This document shows positions 1 through 7,434 of a DNA stretch of 24,480 nt, one piece after another. Origin of the DNA: Erysipelotrichaceae bacterium (GTDB taxonomy: Bacteria > Bacillota_I > Bacilli_A > Erysipelotrichales > Erysipelotrichaceae); contig DOUE01000026.1 of assembly GCA_003520745.1 (NCBI GenBank), positions 125,919 through 150,398 on the forward strand, in the 5' to 3' direction. Below the pieces are notes generated by a model. The model ran no database searches and was not told the DNA's origin. It saw only the letters and a list, made by a program, of their open reading frames with translations. The position numbers and the translations under genes were made by a program. How positions within the stretch are numbered: the stretch's first letter is position 1; every line of letters starts with the position of its first letter.

Positions 1-545
1 TGATACTCGATGAAATACATCGCGAACGTGAATAGGATGGAGATGCAACAAAGGACGATCAGGATGTTCCCGATGTCCACGGGCATCGTATACCAGAGAA
101 CCATCAGGATCGAACATCCGTACAAGATCACGGTATTCACTTTCCCGTACCAGCGCGCTCCCAGGTTCTCGCGGACCCGCTTCAAGATCAGAATCCCCGC
201 GATCGACATGTAGGTCTGCTTGATCGTAAACAAAATGAGTTCGACGACGATGAACGGAAACCGTCCGATCAGCGCGATCATGATCATGCCCTGGGTGATT
301 TTATCCGCGATCGGGTCCAGGATCTTCCCGAGTTCGCTCACCATATCGAAGCGACGGGCGATCTTGCCGTCCAGGATGTCGGTGATGCCGGAGAGTACCA
401 GGTAGAAAACCGCCAACATCACTTCGCTGGCATCCTTGGCGTTTGTGTATTGGTACCAAAACGCAAAAGCCAAAACCAACCTGAAGAGGCTCAGGAAGTT
501 GGGGATGGTCAGTATTTTATTGAGCGTGAAATCTTGCTTGTTCAT
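1..545 (-). CDS. CDP-alcohol phosphatidyltransferase family protein (3' end cut by window)
   Basis: Integral membrane enzyme that transfers a phosphatidyl group from a CDP-alcohol to an acceptor; PgsA (phosphatidylglycerophosphate synthase) is the likeliest role. The full family signature D-x2-DG-x2-AR-x8-G-x3-D-x3-D is visible at residues 56-81 (D56, D59, G60, A63, R64, G73, D77, D81). An N-terminal TIPN...R segment and several hydrophobic stretches fit PgsA-like topology. About 181 codons are present and the frame is still open at base 1, so the C-terminus is missing. The ATG at 543-545 follows GTAGGAG at good spacing. It has its own promoter and is separated from the upstream redox operon by a terminator. 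Cardiolipin synthase-type members share the motif, so the exact substrate is inferred. Confidence 0.85.
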   Translation of the reverse strand, partial: MNKQDFTLNKILTIPNFLSLFRLVLAFAFWYQYTNAKDASEVMLAVFYLVLSGITDILDGKIARRFDMVSELGKILDPIADKITQGMIMIALIGRFPFIVVELILFTIKQTYMSIAGILILKRVRENLGARWYGKVNTVILYGCSILMVLWYTMPVDIGNILIVLCCISILFTFAMYFIEY

Positions 546-594
546 ACCGTTCTCCTACAGGATCTACGAAAATGACTCACGTGTCTCTAGAATC

Positions 595-623
595 ATTATA
601 CTAAAGAATCGGCGGGGATAGAA
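595..623 (-). promoter_or_regulatory. promoter of the CDP-alcohol phosphatidyltransferase gene
   Basis: A perfect TATAAT at 595-600 lies 17 bases from a weak -35 (TTCTAT, 618-623), about 50 bases upstream of the ATG and downstream of the preceding terminator. The -10 is convincing, the -35 is poor. Confidence 0.5.
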
Positions 624-655
624 CGATGAAAAGAACGGAAATCGGAAGAGGACAT

Positions 656-680
656 AAAAAAGGTGTTCGAATCGAACACC
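656..680 (-). terminator. rho-independent terminator of the redox cassette
   Basis: The 8-bp stem GGTGTTCG/CGAACACC (662-669 and 673-680) with a 3-base loop is followed on the minus strand by six T. It lies 28 bases past the SDR stop codon. Confidence 0.88.
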
Positions 681-707
681 AGGGCTTGTTTCATGGTCGA
701 TATGGAG

Positions 708-1637
708 CTAGGCTGAGACTTCTTCGCGGGATAAACCGGTCAATCGAAGGCTTTCTTCATAGACCCGCTTCCCCAATTCCCGATCCAGCGCATGCTTGGC
801 CGGCGTCTCTTCGATCGTCAGATGGTAGAATTTCCCGCTGACATTCCGTAGAGCCGGATCCGCGACCAGATAGTAGATCGCTTTTCCGGAAATGATCGGG
901 TCTCGAAGCGAAGGTTGGATCACGAACTTCGAAAACATGCGGTAGAGAAACCCGTTGTTGCTTCCGATACTGGTTTTCACATCCCCGGGATGCATCGCGT
1001 TGATCGTCACACCGGTGTCTTTGAGTCGGTCGTCGATTTCCCACATCGTCAGCAATTGTGCTGTTTTGGACGCTCCATACCCTCTCAGACCGGTATAATG
1101 CCGTTTCTTCCAATCGAGGTCGTCGATGTCCAACCCGTTGAAGCGATGCCCTTCCGAGTTGATCTGCAAAATCCGCGACGGAGCGCTTTCTTTCAGCCTT
1201 GTCAGCAGTAACTCCGTGAAGAGGAACGACGCGAGGTGGTTTACGCAAAATACCGTTTCACGACCTTCGCTCGTGTAGGTCGCCTTGGTGGAATGCAGAC
1301 CGGCGCAATTGATCAGCACGTCGATTTTATTCGTCAGCGCCAAGACTTGTTTCGCCGCGTTGCGGACATCCTCAAGCCGGCTGAAGTCGGCGACCACGAT
1401 GTCGACGGATACGCCGAAAAGATCGACCAATTCTTTTTTCACTTCTTCGCCCTTGGCGAGGTTCCGGACCACCATGACGATCGTCGCCTGCCCTTTCGCC
1501 AGCGCTCTGACGGCTTCCAGCCCGACGCCCGAGGTCGCGCCGGTGATCACGCAGGTCTTGCCCTTCATCGAAGCTTCGGATTCATGCTGAAGGGCGTTCT
1601 TATTCTTAAGAAACATCAGTTCATCGGGTGTTTTCAT
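708..1637 (-). CDS. short-chain dehydrogenase/reductase (SDR, retinol dehydrogenase-like)
   Basis: NAD(P)-dependent oxidoreductase of the classical SDR fold, 309 residues. It shows the cofactor loop TGATSGVG (32-39), NCAG (110-113, usually NNAG), the catalytic Ser about 161 and the YxxxK pair Y187/K191, followed by an HPG segment typical of SDRs. The first 23 residues precede the usual SDR beginning (MKGKTCVITG at residue 24). I keep the long start because it has an AGAAAGGG site upstream, while the internal ATG has none. It is the last gene of a three-gene operon with an NTF2-like protein and a CrtI-like oxidoreductase, and a terminator follows. The substrate cannot be read from sequence; the retinol dehydrogenase-like subgroup typically handles lipophilic carbonyls or alcohols. 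Confidence 0.87.
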   Translation of the reverse strand: MKTPDELMFLKNKNALQHESEASMKGKTCVITGATSGVGLEAVRALAKGQATIVMVVRNLAKGEEVKKELVDLFGVSVDIVVADFSRLEDVRNAAKQVLALTNKIDVLINCAGLHSTKATYTSEGRETVFCVNHLASFLFTELLLTRLKESAPSRILQINSEGHRFNGLDIDDLDWKKRHYTGLRGYGASKTAQLLTMWEIDDRLKDTGVTINAMHPGDVKTSIGSNNGFLYRMFSKFVIQPSLRDPIISGKAIYYLVADPALRNVSGKFYHLTIEETPAKHALDRELGKRVYEESLRLTGLSREEVSA

Positions 1638-1655
1638 CGGTGTCCCTTTCTCTTC

Positions 1656-2174
1656 CTAACCGAAATACTTGGAAAGGAACTTGCGGTAGGTCTTCTTGAA
1701 GTAAGGGATGTTATTGAAGATATCCCCCCATAAATCATAATAATCGCGTTGTTGGATGATCCGGCCGTCTTCCCCCAAGGTCAATCGCGTCACCCCGTAG
1801 AGCGGCGTCGTCGGCGACTTCTTGAACGACATGGTCATCACCCATTCCATACTGATGACGTTATCGCGTTTCATGACGTTGGAAAGGTCCATCCGTAACG
1901 ACTCGCAACGTTTCGTCAAGCGATTGCACATGGCTTCGAATTGCACGATCCCTTCGACGCGTTGGATCGAATCCTGAAACACGATGTCGGGATGATAGTA
2001 GGGGAAAATGTGCGACCAGTCCGGTTTGCCTTGGGTGTTGTAGGTTTTCGACCAGAGGTGTTCGACCAAATCCGCCGTCAACTCGGCCAGCCTTTCTTGA
2101 ATTTCAGGTGCCACCGAAACATCCCCGGCTTCGCTTTCTATTTTATCCATGATCATGTTTTCTTGCAGAAGCAT
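1656..2174 (-). CDS. NTF2-like / SnoaL-like domain protein
   Basis: A 172-residue protein that looks like the cone-shaped NTF2/SnoaL fold: an N-terminal helical part, then a HPDIVFQD segment, an alternating strand region, and a C-terminal YDLWGDIF motif common in nuclear-transport-factor-2-like proteins. Such domains act as small isomerases or hydrolases, or as partner subunits of oxidoreductases; no catalytic residue can be assigned here. The ATG begins one base after the TAA of the FAD oxidoreductase, and its GGGAGAGG site lies inside that gene, so translation is likely coupled. A second in-frame ATG six codons downstream is possible. Functional assignment is by fold resemblance only. Confidence 0.72.
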   Translation of the reverse strand: MLLQENMIMDKIESEAGDVSVAPEIQERLAELTADLVEHLWSKTYNTQGKPDWSHIFPYYHPDIVFQDSIQRVEGIVQFEAMCNRLTKRCESLRMDLSNVMKRDNVISMEWVMTMSFKKSPTTPLYGVTRLTLGEDGRIIQQRDYYDLWGDIFNNIPYFKKTYRKFLSKYFG

Positions 2175-2175
2175 G

Positions 2176-3804
2176 TTATCGGCCTCTCCCGTTCTTTGTC
2201 CGTTTCAAATCCTTTTCCACCGCATCCGCCGCGAGTTTACCAGTCAGGATGGCGACCGGAACCCCGGCCGGATTGAACGTCCATTGACCGGCCTGTTTGA
2301 TCGAGTCGACGGGTGTCAAGACGGAACGGCTGACATTGAGAAACTTGTATTCGACCGGGAAAGGATGATTCCCGAACGACCAACCCGTCACGGATCCTTC
2401 CGTGCTATGCGTCCTCGCCTTGATGGTCAACGGCGAGGCGATCATTGATTTCTTGATCGAATCCTTGAATCCCGGCCAGTCCCTTTCATCGAAATAGGCG
2501 ATGATTTCTTGCGTGACGAATCGTTTGAACTCGTCATACCAACCCCGATCCGCGATATGTTGGGTCAATCGATAATCAAACAAGGTCGAGATGATGACGC
2601 CCGATTCCCCTTGAGGAGAAAGCGAAGCATCGCGTAGGGACGGGATGGAGACTTCGAAGGTGTTGTATTCCAGATATTTCTTGATCCATGCGAAAACCAC
2701 GTCCTTGTCTGTCGAAAAGTCGTTCTGCGGATTCTGAATCTCGGAAAGCGAGATGTTCGCCAGCCCTTCTTTTCGTTTCGTGTAGAACCAGTGCGGACCG
2801 CTGCTGTTTCGGAAGTCTTCCGACGGTTTGTCGACCAAGGCATACAAGGTCAAGATCGATTCCGCCCCCCGTAAATCCTTTAGTGCTTCTTTACGTTGGA
2901 TCGCTTTTTGGCGTTGTACGGAATCGCGAATCGATTCACTCTTGAGGACACGATAGAACAGATTGGTATCCGCCGCCCAGATCAATTGACGGTATCTGTA
3001 GGTTCTTCCATCCCGGGTAGTCACTTCTTTACGCTCGGGATCGATCGCGCCGACTTCGCATCGATTGACGATCTCGCCTTTGTTTTTTAGGATCAACTCG
3101 GAGAGTTTATCCACGATGACCTGGGTCGAACCCTTGGGGTAATGGTATTGCATGTATAAAGTGAAATAGGATAAGGCGAAAAAGGTCGGCGTTTCACTGA
3201 AGAAATGCTGGCCGATGATTTGGATCAATTCCTTGTTGCTTGTTTTCTTTTCCAAGTACTCGTTGACCGGTTCAAGGAATTTCATCGCCTGGTTCATGTT
3301 GACGAGGAATTTCCCCATCCAAGGCAACAACGTTTTCGCAACATATTTCATGTCGTAGGGTTTCGGAAGGAACAAGGGGTTGTCGATGCCGTACAAGACA
3401 TCCATGTTTTTCATGATTTTGCGGATGTCGACGAATATCGCATCGATCTCATGACTGTTTTGAGGGTAGGTTTCCTTCAGGATTTGGGCATATACATCAA
3501 GACTGGCTTTATCGACCAAGTCGACGGACTTCGATCCGACCGTCAACCGGATCGGATTCGACACGAATTCGATCTTTACGCCCAATTGTTTCAGCATCGA
3601 AAAGACGATGCCGGAATCGATGATCCCTCTCGCCCCTTTGTCTAAAAGGTGCCCGTCGAGTTTGAAAGCGCCCAAAAGGCCGCCGCATTCTTCTTCTTTT
3701 TCCAAGAGTAGCACCCGGTGGTTTTCTTTGCTTAAGTAGGCGGATGCGGTCAGACCGGCGATCCCGGCACCGACCACGATGACATCATAGTCCATGATTT
3801 CCAT
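2176..3804 (-). CDS. NAD(P)/FAD-dependent oxidoreductase, phytoene desaturase (CrtI)-like
   Basis: FAD-binding oxidoreductase of the CrtI/amine-oxidase superfamily, 542 residues. The N-terminal Rossmann motif GAGIAG (12-17) with E35 for the FAD ribose, the CGGLLGAF stretch after it and a C-terminal region around TFNPAGVPVAILTGKLAADAV fit CrtI-like desaturases and isomerases. An upstream GTG at 3814-3816 would add four residues, but that GTG is part of the AAGGTGAGGG ribosome site, so ATG 3802-3804 is the better start. It is the first gene of the operon with the NTF2-like and SDR genes, behind a clear promoter. No carotenoid synthase genes are visible nearby, so a carotenoid role is not shown. 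The substrate may be another polyunsaturated or lipid molecule. Confidence 0.85.
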   Translation of the reverse strand: MEIMDYDVIVVGAGIAGLTASAYLSKENHRVLLLEKEEECGGLLGAFKLDGHLLDKGARGIIDSGIVFSMLKQLGVKIEFVSNPIRLTVGSKSVDLVDKASLDVYAQILKETYPQNSHEIDAIFVDIRKIMKNMDVLYGIDNPLFLPKPYDMKYVAKTLLPWMGKFLVNMNQAMKFLEPVNEYLEKKTSNKELIQIIGQHFFSETPTFFALSYFTLYMQYHYPKGSTQVIVDKLSELILKNKGEIVNRCEVGAIDPERKEVTTRDGRTYRYRQLIWAADTNLFYRVLKSESIRDSVQRQKAIQRKEALKDLRGAESILTLYALVDKPSEDFRNSSGPHWFYTKRKEGLANISLSEIQNPQNDFSTDKDVVFAWIKKYLEYNTFEVSIPSLRDASLSPQGESGVIISTLFDYRLTQHIADRGWYDEFKRFVTQEIIAYFDERDWPGFKDSIKKSMIASPLTIKARTHSTEGSVTGWSFGNHPFPVEYKFLNVSRSVLTPVDSIKQAGQWTFNPAGVPVAILTGKLAADAVEKDLKRTKNGRGR

Positions 3805-3867
3805 AGTATCCCTCACCTTACGATGAATCGAACCCCATTCAGGTATGAATCATACTTCATTGACTCT

Positions 3868-3896
3868 ATTATAGTACAGGACGGAATGGATTTGAA
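3868..3896 (-). promoter_or_regulatory. promoter of the FAD-oxidoreductase operon
   Basis: A perfect TATAAT at 3868-3873 lies exactly 17 bases from TTCAAA (3891-3896, four of six consensus bases), about 65 bases upstream of the ATG. Confidence 0.6.
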
Positions 3897-3934
3897 CCAC
3901 AGATGCCCGTACTTTATAAGCATCGTTGAGTGAA

Positions 3935-4039
3935 TTATACCATGTGAGTGTCCGGTGCGAAAAGAATGCGTTTGAAGATCCATCCGAAACCGATTTGAAG
4001 AAGGAGTCCAAGAAAAATTGCGTGATATCCTTGATTCAT
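3935..4039 (-). CDS. possible 34-residue small hydrophobic protein
   Basis: A short open frame (ATG to TAA) in the 325-base space between the 2-oxoacid dehydrogenase terminator and the FAD-oxidoreductase gene. It reads as one likely membrane helix (AIFLGLLLQIGFGWIFK) followed by a basic residue pair. An AAAGGA element lies about 14 bases before the ATG, which is too far for a good ribosome site, and no promoter was recognised in front of it. It may be a small membrane protein or chance. The rest of this gap holds only the promoter and terminator listed separately. Confidence 0.22.
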   Translation of the reverse strand: MNQGYHAIFLGLLLQIGFGWIFKRILFAPDTHMV

Positions 4040-4118
4040 CGTAGAAATCAGATTCCTTTGAATTTCAAAAGATTCAGAGCACTCATGATATGTTGACGCA
4101 CTTTGATTTCGAGCCCGC

Positions 4119-4165
4119 TTAAATGAAGAAACGGACGATGGACACTGATGTGCCGATCGTCCGTT
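4119..4165 (-). terminator. terminator of the 2-oxoacid dehydrogenase operon
   Basis: A perfect 10-bp inverted repeat AACGGACGAT/ATCGTCCGTT (4130-4139 and 4156-4165) with a 16-base loop is followed on the minus strand by the T-rich TTCTTCATTT. It lies just after the E2 stop. Confidence 0.75.
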
Positions 4166-4206
4166 GACGTATGAAATGCGATTCGATCTCGACTTTTCTT
4201 CTTCGA

Positions 4207-5427
4207 TTACTCAACCAACAAGGTAAGCGGATGTTCGATCAGGTAGACAAGGTCGCTGAGAAACAAGGCCGCGGGGTAACCGTCGACGGCGCGATGGTCG
4301 AAACTCAAACTCAAGGTGAGTTTCTTCACCTTGACCAGAGCGTTGTTGGAATCGAATTCGACCCGGTCGACGATTCTACCGACACCGAGGATGCAGATTT
4401 CGGGGACGTTGATGATCGGGTTGAAATCGATGACGGCGGTGGTTCCAAGCGAAGTGATCGTAAAGGTCCCTCCGGACAAGTCGTCGGGTAAGAGTGTGTT
4501 TTTCTTCGGTTTCTCGGTCTGCGTCTTGATGGCTTTGGCCAATTCCACCAGGGAATAGGATTGTGCGTTCTTGACATTGGGGACGATCAGTCCGTTTTCC
4601 ATCGCGACGGCGATCCCGAGGTTGATGGAAGGCAGGACATGGATGCCATCGTCGAGGGCACGGGCGTTCATCGTCGGATGTTTACGAAGCGCCTTGGTGA
4701 CGAAGTACGCCAACAAGTGCGTGATCGATAGACGGATCCCGGCTTCTTTTTCGACTTTTTCCAGCACTTCGGCTCGCAGTTTCAGCAACATATCGACGTT
4801 GACTTCCGCGTTGATGGTGACGGAAGGCACGGTGGCGTGCGACTTGCTCATCTGGTCGGCGATCAACTTTCGGATGCCGGTCCAAGGGATGATCTTCTCG
4901 ACACCCGTTTCCACGTACGCTTTTTTCATCGGGGTGCGATACCCTTCAACGTCTTTCAACTGGACCCGGACGAGTCCGTGGGTGTTCGCATACACTTCTT
5001 CGATCGTAATCCCTCTCTCGCGGGCCGCCTTACGGGCGGCGGGCGTCGCACGGACACCGAAACCGTCTTCCGGGAGCATTCGCTGCGAGTCCGTCGAAAC
5101 ACGTGGTGACTCGACCACGGTTGGCTCAACGGGTTGCGATACGACTACTTGCTTCGTTTGGTTTTTGCTTGGTTTTTCGACGGTCTCGTCCGCCTTCCCG
5201 ATATGCGCGATGACGGTGTTGACCGGGACGACTTCCCCGACCTCCACATATCTTCCGATCAGAAAACCGGAATCATAGGCTTCGACTTCGATGGCGATCT
5301 TGTCGGTCATGACTTCGAAAACGACGTCACCGACCTTGACGGGATCCCCGACGTTCTTAAACCATTGTGTGACGTGCCCCTGATCCATCGTGGATGAGAG
5401 TTTGGGCAACAATACTTCTTTCGCCAT
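4207..5427 (-). CDS. 2-oxoacid dehydrogenase complex E2 (dihydrolipoamide acyltransferase)
   Basis: Core subunit that carries the swinging lipoyl arm and transfers the acyl group to CoA. Of 406 residues, 1-78 are a single lipoyl domain with K43 in the EVMTDKIAIEV loop, then a Thr/Pro/Val-rich linker, a peripheral-subunit-binding domain (about 125-163) and the catalytic domain (about 178-406) ending with FDHRAVDG (H378, D382). The binding domain is unusual: where most E2s have GTGxxGR, this has ANTHGLVR. Its AAGGAGGAGG site overlaps the end of E1beta (spacing 12 bases). It is the last gene of the operon and is followed by a terminator. Single-lipoyl E2s occur in both pyruvate and acetoin complexes, so the acyl substrate is not settled. 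Confidence 0.93.
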   Translation of the reverse strand: MAKEVLLPKLSSTMDQGHVTQWFKNVGDPVKVGDVVFEVMTDKIAIEVEAYDSGFLIGRYVEVGEVVPVNTVIAHIGKADETVEKPSKNQTKQVVVSQPVEPTVVESPRVSTDSQRMLPEDGFGVRATPAARKAARERGITIEEVYANTHGLVRVQLKDVEGYRTPMKKAYVETGVEKIIPWTGIRKLIADQMSKSHATVPSVTINAEVNVDMLLKLRAEVLEKVEKEAGIRLSITHLLAYFVTKALRKHPTMNARALDDGIHVLPSINLGIAVAMENGLIVPNVKNAQSYSLVELAKAIKTQTEKPKKNTLLPDDLSGGTFTITSLGTTAVIDFNPIINVPEICILGVGRIVDRVEFDSNNALVKVKKLTLSLSFDHRAVDGYPAALFLSDLVYLIEHPLTLLVE

Positions 5428-5439
5428 GGTTCCTCCTCC

Positions 5440-6423
5440 TTACTTCGCTGCCATGATGTTGCGGCAGGCGGTTACGATGTCGTTCACTTGGGGAACGGCG
5501 AGTTTTTCAAGCGTGGGTTCGTAGGGGATGGGCGTTTCCGCCCCGGCTAAGCGGACGATCGGGTGGTCGAGATAATCGAACGATTCTTCTTCGGAAATGA
5601 CGGCGGCCAGTTCGGACGAGAATCCGCTGCGTTTCACCGCTTCGGTCACGACCAAGGCGCGTCCGGTTTTCTTGACGGAATCGACGATGGTTTTCTTATC
5701 GAGGGGGACTAACGTACGCGGATCGACGACTTCGATGTCGATCCCTTCCTTTGCGAGGATTTCCGCCGCTTCAAGCGCTTTGTGCACCATATAGCTGGTG
5801 GCGATGACGGAAATGTCTTTTCCTTGACGTTTAATGTCGGCGACGCCGATGGGGATGAAGTATTTCCCTTCAGGAACGTCCCCTTTGGTCCGATAGCAGA
5901 GTTTATGTTCATAGAACATGACGGGGTTGTTGTTGGCGATCGCGCTGTGAAGCAGCCCTTTGGCGTCATAGGCGGTCGAAGGTTGGATGACGATCAATCC
6001 GGGGATGTGCGCCGTCCAGTTTTCCAACGATTGGGAATGCTGGGCCGCGGCTCCGGTACCCGATCCGCCGGGGGTGCGCATGACCAGAGGGATACTGACG
6101 TTTCCGCCATACATGTAGTGGATCTTGGCGGCTTGGTTGACGATCTGATCGAGGGCGATGGTGATGAAATCCGAAAATTGCAGTTCGAAAATCGGACGCA
6201 TCCCGGTGATGGCGGCACCGACGGCCGCCCCAGCGATCGCGCTTTCCGAGATCGGGGTATGTCGGATCCGTTTCGGTCCGAATTCTTCAAGCATCCCGCG
6301 TGTCACGCCGAACGCCCCGCCGTAAATCCCGATGTCTTCTCCGAGGATGAATACACTCTCGTCTTCCCTCATCGCTTCGCTTAAGGCTTCTCTCACGGCT
6401 TCCGTATAGGTTATTTCTCGCAT
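5440..6423 (-). CDS. 2-oxoacid (pyruvate/acetoin) dehydrogenase E1 component, beta subunit
   Basis: Forms the thiamine-diphosphate-dependent E1 heterotetramer with the alpha subunit, which decarboxylates the 2-oxoacid (or cleaves acetoin) and acylates the lipoyl arm. At 327 residues it is full length. Recognisable blocks are GEDIGIYGGAFGVTRGM (28-44), the HTPISE segment with the cofactor-activating E60, and AAQHSQSLE (126-134) with the conserved His. RTPGG and the AAQHSQSLE block resemble AcoB-type subunits as much as PdhB. The ATG follows TAAGGAG, in which the stop of E1alpha (nine bases away) overlaps the ribosome site, indicating coupled translation. Confidence 0.93.
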   Translation of the reverse strand: MREITYTEAVREALSEAMREDESVFILGEDIGIYGGAFGVTRGMLEEFGPKRIRHTPISESAIAGAAVGAAITGMRPIFELQFSDFITIALDQIVNQAAKIHYMYGGNVSIPLVMRTPGGSGTGAAAQHSQSLENWTAHIPGLIVIQPSTAYDAKGLLHSAIANNNPVMFYEHKLCYRTKGDVPEGKYFIPIGVADIKRQGKDISVIATSYMVHKALEAAEILAKEGIDIEVVDPRTLVPLDKKTIVDSVKKTGRALVVTEAVKRSGFSSELAAVISEEESFDYLDHPIVRLAGAETPIPYEPTLEKLAVPQVNDIVTACRNIMAAK

Positions 6424-6432
6424 GTTGGCTCC

Positions 6433-7422
6433 TTACTCGGCATAGATGTCGGTCATCAGTTGATCTTCGTCGGGTTTGCTTCCCGCTTCGGCGAACGCGA
6501 CGGCGTTTTCGATGACTTCGGCGGCTTTCACCAAAATCTCTTCGCTTTCCGCTTCGCTAAGCAAGCCCGCCCGGATCAGTTTCGCCTTGAAATTGGCGAT
6601 CGGATCGCGCTCCGTCTTCCATTGTTCTTCTTCTTCACGCGTCCTGTATTTCTTCGCGTCCGACTTCGAATGCCCCTTCCAACGATAGGTCTTCGCTTCG
6701 ATCAAGGTCGGTCCTTCGCCCTTGCGTGCACGCTCCACCGCATCGTAGACGGCATCGATGACCGCGATCAAGTCGTTGCCGTCGATCGTGATCCCGGGCA
6801 TGCCGTAAGACAACGCACGGGTGGACAAGTCCTGGATGTTGACGGTTTCCTTGATCGGTCCGCTCATTCCGTATTGGTTGTTTTCGATGAAGAAGACGAC
6901 CGGGAGTTTCCAGATCGACGCCATGTTGAGGGACTCATGGAAACTGCCTTCGTTGGTCGACCCGTCGCCCGCATAACACAGGCAGATCTGATCGGTGTGT
7001 TTCATTTGCGCGGTCAACGCCGCGCCGCAGGCGATCGGATAGCCGCCTCCGACGACGCCGTTGGCGCCGAGGTTCCCGGTCGCGATATCGGCGATATGCA
7101 TGGATCCGCCTTTCCCTTTGTTGGTTCCCGACGTCTTCCCGAAAAGCTCGGCCATCATCTTGTTGATGTCCGTCCCTTTCGTAATGGTTTGCCCATGTCC
7201 GCGGTGGGTCGCGGTGATCCAGTCGCTATGGCGTAATACGGACCCCGACCCGACGGCCGCCGCTTCCTGCCCGACACACAGATGGGTCGTCCCGTGGATC
7301 ATCCCTTTGGCGAAAAAGTAGTCCACTTTCTCTTCGAATAAACGGATCAGACACATCTTGCGATAGGCTTCGATGAGCTGTTGATCGTTGAATCCTGCTT
7401 TATTAACCAAGGTCATTGTCAT
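6433..7422 (-). CDS. 2-oxoacid (pyruvate/acetoin) dehydrogenase E1 component, alpha subunit
   Basis: Thiamine-diphosphate-binding alpha subunit, 329 residues. The cofactor motif runs from GDG (152-154) to NN (181-182), and the phosphorylation-loop region has HRGHG (73-77) and KGKGGSMHI (102-110). The length and the HRGHG/GGSMHI blocks are shared with acetoin dehydrogenase AcoA and with short PdhA proteins, so I do not choose between pyruvate and acetoin. AAGGAG eight bases before the ATG overlaps the E3 stop codon. It is second in the E3-E1alpha-E1beta-E2 operon. Confidence 0.93.
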   Translation of the reverse strand: MTMTLVNKAGFNDQQLIEAYRKMCLIRLFEEKVDYFFAKGMIHGTTHLCVGQEAAAVGSGSVLRHSDWITATHRGHGQTITKGTDINKMMAELFGKTSGTNKGKGGSMHIADIATGNLGANGVVGGGYPIACGAALTAQMKHTDQICLCYAGDGSTNEGSFHESLNMASIWKLPVVFFIENNQYGMSGPIKETVNIQDLSTRALSYGMPGITIDGNDLIAVIDAVYDAVERARKGEGPTLIEAKTYRWKGHSKSDAKKYRTREEEEQWKTERDPIANFKAKLIRAGLLSEAESEEILVKAAEVIENAVAFAEAGSKPDEDQLMTDIYAE

Positions 7423-7434
7423 GAGTTCTGCTCC

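Noticed and set aside
3825..3923. A 32-codon frame (ATG CTT ATA...) upstream of the FAD oxidoreductase
   Set aside because: It runs straight through the operon promoter, has no ribosome site and no composition like a protein.
3875..3960. tRNA-like sequence on the minus strand (GGTATAAT D-arm-like part, GGTTCAAATCC T-arm-like part, about 75 bases between GGAC and GTCC)
   Set aside because: Only four acceptor pairs form, neither the anticodon nor the T stem closes, and the T-arm-like part coincides with the -35 of the redox operon promoter. At most a chance resemblance or a very decayed tRNA.
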